Shown here: positions 12,997 to 16,496 of the stretch, piece after piece
Position numbering within the stretch: the stretch's first letter is position 1
How the letters are laid out: every line of letters begins with the position of its first letter
Source: an uncultured Eubacteriales bacterium
GTDB lineage: Bacteria > Bacillota > Clostridia > Oscillospirales > Oscillospiraceae
DNA: 16,496 bases
Direction of reading: 5' to 3'
Assembly (NCBI GenBank): GCA_900540635.1
Contig: UQGU01000053.1
Span: 1-16,496 of the forward strand
Translations under genes and position numbers: made by a program
The notes under the pieces: generated by a model
Told to the model about the DNA's origin: nothing
What the model saw: the letters and a program-made list of their open reading frames with translations, nothing else
The model's database searches: none

Positions 12997-14523
12997 CTAG
13001 AATTCCTGATAGATGAAGGAAGAGGCGGAGAATTCCGGCCCGTAAATGCCGAAGATGATGATGGCAAACACAGCCAGAAGATAGATGGCAAACCGGGTTA
13101 CAATGTCCTGCCGGAGAACGGTCTCCCGGAGCTTCACCTTCCGTTCGTGGAGAATATCCACGGCAATCAGCAGTGCAATGCCGAGGTACATCAGACGGAT
13201 GTTCTTGTAATCCAGGCCGTACCCGCACAGGGTTCCGTCAAACAGGATGGCGGTCTGCCGGAGACTGAAATTCCGGAATGTCCTTGCCATGAGAGAGAAG
13301 GCCTGGGGCAGGTCCTTGGCCCGGATGAAGAACCGACCGAAGGTCAAAATCAGGAAGGTCCGCAGGGCCTGGAACAGCTTCCAGCTCAGAGCGTTCTCGT
13401 TGATGTGCAGGGCGGTCCGCACCTTTTTGTACCAGGGGCCCAGCAGAACGGCGGTGGAGACAAAGAAGGCCTGATAGCAGCCGTATACCACATAGTTCCA
13501 GCCGGTGCCATGCCAGACGCCTACCAGAATGAAAACGATCACCGAGGCCAGGGTTGCGGAAAACACCTTTTTCAGGTACTTATTGGGAATTTTCTTGGAG
13601 AACTTCATGACGGACCGGTTGAGCACAATGGGGTAGTACAAATACTTCTCCATGAATTCTCCCAGGGACATATGCCACCGCTGCCAGTATTCCGTGACGC
13701 TTCTGGAAACCAGGGGAGAGCGGAAGTTTTCGGCCAGACGGATGTCCAGCATTTCGGAAAGACCCATGATCACATCAATGCCGCCGGAGAAGTCGGCGTA
13801 GATCTGGAAGCTATAGAGCACCATGGCCCAGAACAGCAGAAAGCCCCCTGCGGCCTCGTCTTTCAGAATGGCCATGACCAGAATGCCGATCCGGTCTGCA
13901 ATGACCACCTTTTTGAAATAGCCCCACAGGGAGCGCTGCATCCCCATGATGATCCGCTTGCCCTCGGGCTGGTGGGTAAGCTTGAACTGGGGCGCGGTCC
14001 TTTTGTAGAGATTGACAGGGCCCTGGACGATGGAGGGAAAGTAAGTGATGAAGAGAAAATAGTCCAGGAAATTCCGCTCTGCCTTGTGCTTTTTGTGGTA
14101 GATGTCGTTGGTGTAGGCAATCATGGTCAGGGTGAAATAGGACAGCCCAATGGGGGAGACCAGCGCATTGACGGAGATTCCCTTGCTGCGCAGAAGGTCC
14201 TGCAGGAGCAGGAAGGTGTCCTTGAAGAACTTGAAATAGCACAGAATCGCCAAAGACAGCACAATGTCCAGCCAGAAAATCCGGCGGGCCTTGCTTTTTT
14301 GCTCCAAAAGGATATTTTTCTCAATGAGAAGCCCTGCCCCGTAGGAAATGGCCACGCACAGCGTGATGATGAGCAGGGATTTGAGGCCGGATGTGGCGAG
14401 GATGAAGAAGAGATTCGCAGCCAGAAGCACGCACCTTTGGCCGTTCTTCACCTTCCGGACGCCATAGTAGAGGGCAACCACCGCCAGGGCGAAGGCCACA
14501 TAGCTCAGGGATTTCAGCTCCAT
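12997..14523 (-). CDS. MBOAT-family O-acyltransferase (DltB/AlgI-like)
   Basis: A 508-aa polytopic membrane protein with about eleven hydrophobic segments. MBOAT hallmarks are SFQIYADFSGGIDVIMG (238-254), SVTEYWQRWHMSLGEFM (275-291, conserved H284) and the catalytic His338 in FILVGVWHGTGWNYVVYG (331-348). It would take an acyl or aminoacyl group from the carrier protein on the cytoplasmic side and pass it across the membrane toward the SGNH protein. The ATG at 14523 is four bases after the carrier-protein stop and has only a weak ribosome site, so translational coupling is likely. DltB proteins are usually nearer 400 aa; the extra length at the C-terminus (about 400-508) is closer to AlgI-type proteins. 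Confidence 0.9.
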   Translation of the reverse strand: MELKSLSYVAFALAVVALYYGVRKVKNGQRCVLLAANLFFILATSGLKSLLIITLCVAISYGAGLLIEKNILLEQKSKARRIFWLDIVLSLAILCYFKFFKDTFLLLQDLLRSKGISVNALVSPIGLSYFTLTMIAYTNDIYHKKHKAERNFLDYFLFITYFPSIVQGPVNLYKRTAPQFKLTHQPEGKRIIMGMQRSLWGYFKKVVIADRIGILVMAILKDEAAGGFLLFWAMVLYSFQIYADFSGGIDVIMGLSEMLDIRLAENFRSPLVSRSVTEYWQRWHMSLGEFMEKYLYYPIVLNRSVMKFSKKIPNKYLKKVFSATLASVIVFILVGVWHGTGWNYVVYGCYQAFFVSTAVLLGPWYKKVRTALHINENALSWKLFQALRTFLILTFGRFFIRAKDLPQAFSLMARTFRNFSLRQTAILFDGTLCGYGLDYKNIRLMYLGIALLIAVDILHERKVKLRETVLRQDIVTRFAIYLLAVFAIIIFGIYGPEFSASSFIYQEF

Positions 14524-14527
14524 CTGT

Positions 14528-14761
14528 TTACCGCTCGGCCAGCTTCCGCTCCACCATGGCGCAGATGGCGTCCAGGCTGTTCAGGTTTTCCGGTTCAATG
14601 TCGTCGGCATCGATGGAAATATCGAATTCGTCCATCAGGCTGGTGACGATCTGGATCACGTCAAAGGATTCCAGCAGGCTGTCGTCAATCAGGGCGGTCT
14701 CGTTTTCAAAATCGATGTCCGGCTGGATTCCCTCCAGCAGCTTCAAAATGCGCTCTTTCAT
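14528..14761 (-). CDS. Acyl/aminoacyl carrier protein (DltC-like)
   Basis: A 77-aa acidic four-helix carrier protein. The phosphopantetheine site is S32 in DDSLLESFDVIQIV (26-39); the residue before it is Glu, where DltC and most carriers have Asp. The second helix continues TSLMDEFDISIDADDIEPEN, typical of carrier proteins. It should carry the residue activated by the adenylating enzyme as a thioester and present it to the MBOAT protein. It begins three bases after the stop of the adenylating enzyme, with AAGGAG at about 14775-14770. The length is the same as in DltC. Confidence 0.9.
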   Translation of the reverse strand: MKERILKLLEGIQPDIDFENETALIDDSLLESFDVIQIVTSLMDEFDISIDADDIEPENLNSLDAICAMVERKLAER

Positions 14762-14764
14762 AGC

Positions 14765-16279
14765 TCAGTTCTCCTTTATGTATTGGTGTTTCAGCAGTGT
14801 TCTGTCGATCTTCCCGTTGAGATTGATGGGCATTTCCTCCAGAGGGACATACCGGTTGGGCAGCATGTAGTTCGGCAGCTTTTCCTTCAGTGCCTCGGTC
14901 AGGGCCTTCTGCTCCGTGCTTCCTTCGTAGATGGCGACGATTTTCTGGGTCTTGTGCTCATATAGGCAGCAGCCCCGCCGAATTCCGGGCACGGCGCTGA
15001 GGGCGGTTTCGATTTCGCCCAGCTCAATGCGGTGGCCCATGTGCTTGATCTGGGAGTCCTTCCGGGCCAGGAAGACGATCTCACCGTATGCATTGTACTT
15101 TCCCAGGTCTCCGGTGCGGTAGATGCGCTCGTAGTAATTCTTTTGCAGGGGATTGCGCACAAAGGCCTCGTTTGTCTTTTCGGGATTGTTGAAGTAGCCA
15201 TGGGCCAGGGAGCAGCCCCGGACGCAGATCTCGCCGACGGTGTCCTGCTCGGTGACCAAGGTGTCGCCGCTTAGCAGCATGACCTCCGTATTGCTGCAGG
15301 CGAAGCCGATGGGGATGGGCTCCGTGTCTTCGAATTCCCGCTCGATTTTGTAGTAGGTGCAGTCGCCGGTGGCCTCGGTGGGGCCGTAGAGGTTGGCGTA
15401 TTTCACCTCCGGCAGGGCCTTGCGCCACATATTGAACTGCTTTGTGGGCATGACCTCTCCAAGGAACATGACTTTTTTCAGGGATTCCGGCTTTTCCTTG
15501 TCCAGAGCCCGGAAATTCACGATCATGCACAGGGCAGAGGGCACCCAGTCGATGCAGGTGATGCGCTTTTCATTCAGAAAATGCACCAGCTTTTTGGGCA
15601 GGGAGAAGAATTTCCTGGGGACGATGTGCATGGTGGCTCCGCAGCGCAATGTGGCGTAGATGTCCTTTACGGAGGCGTCAAAGTAGAAGGGCGTCTGGTT
15701 GGCGAAGACCTCGTTCTCGTCAAATTCGAAGGTTTCGCACCACCACTCCGTGAAATTGATGACGGACCGGTGGCTGACGAGAACCCCTTTGGGCACGCCG
15801 GTGGAGCCGGAGGTGAAGATGGCATACACCGGGTCTGTATCGATGGACCGGTGCTGCCGGGCCTGGATTTCCTGCGTCCGCACCGCATCCGCGGCCTTGA
15901 GCTCCTCTATGTAGTACACGGTGCAGCATTCCTTGACCGCCTCGGGAAGGGGGTCCTCTCTGCGGGCCAGAAGGTGCTTGGCTCCCAGGGTATCGATGAT
16001 CAGCTTGACCCGTTCATAGGGCATCTGCATATCGATGGGCACATAAAAGCCGCCGGTATAGGCAACACCCAGAAAGGCCTCAATGACCTCTACGCTTTTG
16101 TTCATGTATACCAGCACGGGTGTGCCGATGCTTACGGCATCCAGAAGACCGCTGGCGATTTTCAGGGCGCTGTCCTTCAGCTCGGAAAAGGTGATCTCCC
16201 GGTTTTCGTCGCAATAGGCCTTTTTGCCCCCAAATTTCTTTTCCGTGATCTCCAGATAGTCTATAACGTTTTTGATCAT
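14765..16279 (-). CDS. Amino-acid adenylating enzyme (DltA-like)
   Basis: A 504-aa stand-alone adenylation domain of the ANL superfamily with all core motifs in order: FTSGSTGVPKGVLVSH (A3), FYFDASVKDIY (A4), NLYGPTEATGDCTYY (A5), YRTGDLGKYNAYGEIVFLARKDSQ (A7, given here as its two halves around residue 400), GHRIELGEIETALS (A8) and the catalytic Lys in NLNGKIDR (A10). It would activate a carboxylic substrate with ATP and load it on the adjacent carrier protein. Size and context match DltA. However, the DltA segment FCGEVLP, whose Cys governs D-Ala preference, reads MFLGEVMP here, and the DltA TSTPSF segment reads DWVPSA, so the substrate is open. GGAGG at 16293-16289 supports the start. Confidence 0.88.
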   Translation of the reverse strand: MIKNVIDYLEITEKKFGGKKAYCDENREITFSELKDSALKIASGLLDAVSIGTPVLVYMNKSVEVIEAFLGVAYTGGFYVPIDMQMPYERVKLIIDTLGAKHLLARREDPLPEAVKECCTVYYIEELKAADAVRTQEIQARQHRSIDTDPVYAIFTSGSTGVPKGVLVSHRSVINFTEWWCETFEFDENEVFANQTPFYFDASVKDIYATLRCGATMHIVPRKFFSLPKKLVHFLNEKRITCIDWVPSALCMIVNFRALDKEKPESLKKVMFLGEVMPTKQFNMWRKALPEVKYANLYGPTEATGDCTYYKIEREFEDTEPIPIGFACSNTEVMLLSGDTLVTEQDTVGEICVRGCSLAHGYFNNPEKTNEAFVRNPLQKNYYERIYRTGDLGKYNAYGEIVFLARKDSQIKHMGHRIELGEIETALSAVPGIRRGCCLYEHKTQKIVAIYEGSTEQKALTEALKEKLPNYMLPNRYVPLEEMPINLNGKIDRTLLKHQYIKEN

Positions 16280-16378
16280 GTCTTACTGCCTCCATGGGCC
16301 GGGCACGGGAAATGCAAACGTGCTCCGGAATTCTCAAAATCAGGGAGAAAACGCAATTTGTGCCAAATTATCATCCTG

Positions 16379-16407
16379 ATTCTACCACAGCTTCGACCAA
16401 ATAGCAA
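16379..16407 (-). promoter_or_regulatory. Promoter of the dlt-like operon
   Basis: Minus strand -35 TTGCTA (16407-16402), a 17-bp spacer, and -10 TAGAAT (16384-16379) preceded by TGG (extended -10). The predicted start is near 16372, giving an untranslated leader of about 93 nt in which I see no clear structure. Confidence 0.65.
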
Positions 16408-16470
16408 GGTACTTATTGCCCTTGCCGGTATCGCAGAAAACGGCGCTGTTAGAAAAGTATGTCGCTGCGA

Positions 16471-16492
16471 ACCAGTGACCGACGTCACTGGT
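16471..16492. repeat. Inverted repeat at the right edge
   Basis: ACCAGTGAC and GTCACTGGT form a perfect 9-bp inverted repeat around CGAC. It is about 65 bases upstream of the dlt-like operon's -35 box. It may be the terminator of a gene beyond the window or an operator; no T-run is visible on the part present. Confidence 0.45.
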
Positions 16493-16496
16493 GTGG

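Noticed and set aside
13147..14646. 499-codon plus-strand open frame
   Set aside because: Antisense to the MBOAT and carrier genes; Gln/Gly/His-rich composition reflects reverse-complemented membrane-protein codons.
14765..16279. Non-ribosomal peptide synthetase module
   Set aside because: There is a free-standing adenylation domain and a separate carrier, with no condensation or thioesterase domain; MBOAT and SGNH neighbours indicate surface acylation.
16276..16488. 70-codon minus-strand open frame upstream of the adenylating enzyme
   Set aside because: It overlaps the operon promoter and leader, has no ribosome site, and does not look like a protein.
1..16496. CRISPR array, tRNA, rRNA, insertion sequence or phage gene
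   Set aside because: I saw no regularly spaced direct repeats, no cloverleaf or rRNA-like stretch, and no transposase, integrase or phage structural protein.

Overview
The window looks like chromosomal DNA from a GC-rich, low-complexity-cell-wall Firmicute, most likely a gut Clostridia of the Oscillospiraceae type (inference). The evidence is strong AGGAGG ribosome sites, sigma-A promoters with TTG-type -35 and TATACT or extended -10 boxes, lipoproteins in place of periplasmic proteins, a dlt-like operon, and ECF sigma factors of a type common in that group. Almost everything lies on the minus strand. The exceptions are the tail of a gene at the left edge and one metabolic gene in the middle.

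Layout. (1) 3-263 (+): C-terminus of an unrecognised protein, followed by a bidirectional hairpin terminator. (2) 4054-422 (-): a metal-ion ABC uptake operon driven by a near-consensus promoter. Its order is a small two-helix membrane protein with an HDC-x4-C-x2-C motif, a ZnuA/AdcA-type binding lipoprotein, a ZnuC-type ATPase, a ZnuB-type permease and a cysteine-containing lipoprotein. The last four genes are joined by ATGA overlaps, and a hairpin followed by a U-run separates the first gene from the rest. (3) 6827-4091 (-): an ECF sigma factor translationally coupled to a 689-aa single-pass membrane protein with two DxDGDG-type loops. (4) 6862-8224 (+): L-cysteine desulfidase, divergent from module 3. 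(5) 8966-8303 (-): the remnant of a second ECF/membrane-partner pair, collapsed by an internal deletion. (6) 9308-9009 (-): a 66-aa orphan antitoxin-like protein. (7) 11824-9328 (-): a third ECF sigma factor coupled to a 608-aa membrane protein built from tandem extracellular repeats. (8) 16407-11834 (-): a four-gene dlt-like operon (adenylating enzyme, carrier protein, MBOAT acyltransferase, SGNH protein) ending in an 18-bp-stem terminator.

How the parts relate. Three paralogous sigma/membrane-partner units, two intact and one broken, share an extended -10 promoter. Two of them carry an identical 17-bp promoter segment, so they look like copies of one envelope-signalling cassette. They sit between a metal-uptake operon and a cell-envelope acylation operon. 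Whether they control either operon cannot be told from the sequence. The dlt-like operon has the full logic of D-alanylation, but its adenylating enzyme has Leu where DltA has its stereoselective Cys, so its substrate may not be D-alanine. No tRNA, rRNA, CRISPR array, insertion sequence or phage gene was seen, and no stretch over 300 bases lacks a gene.
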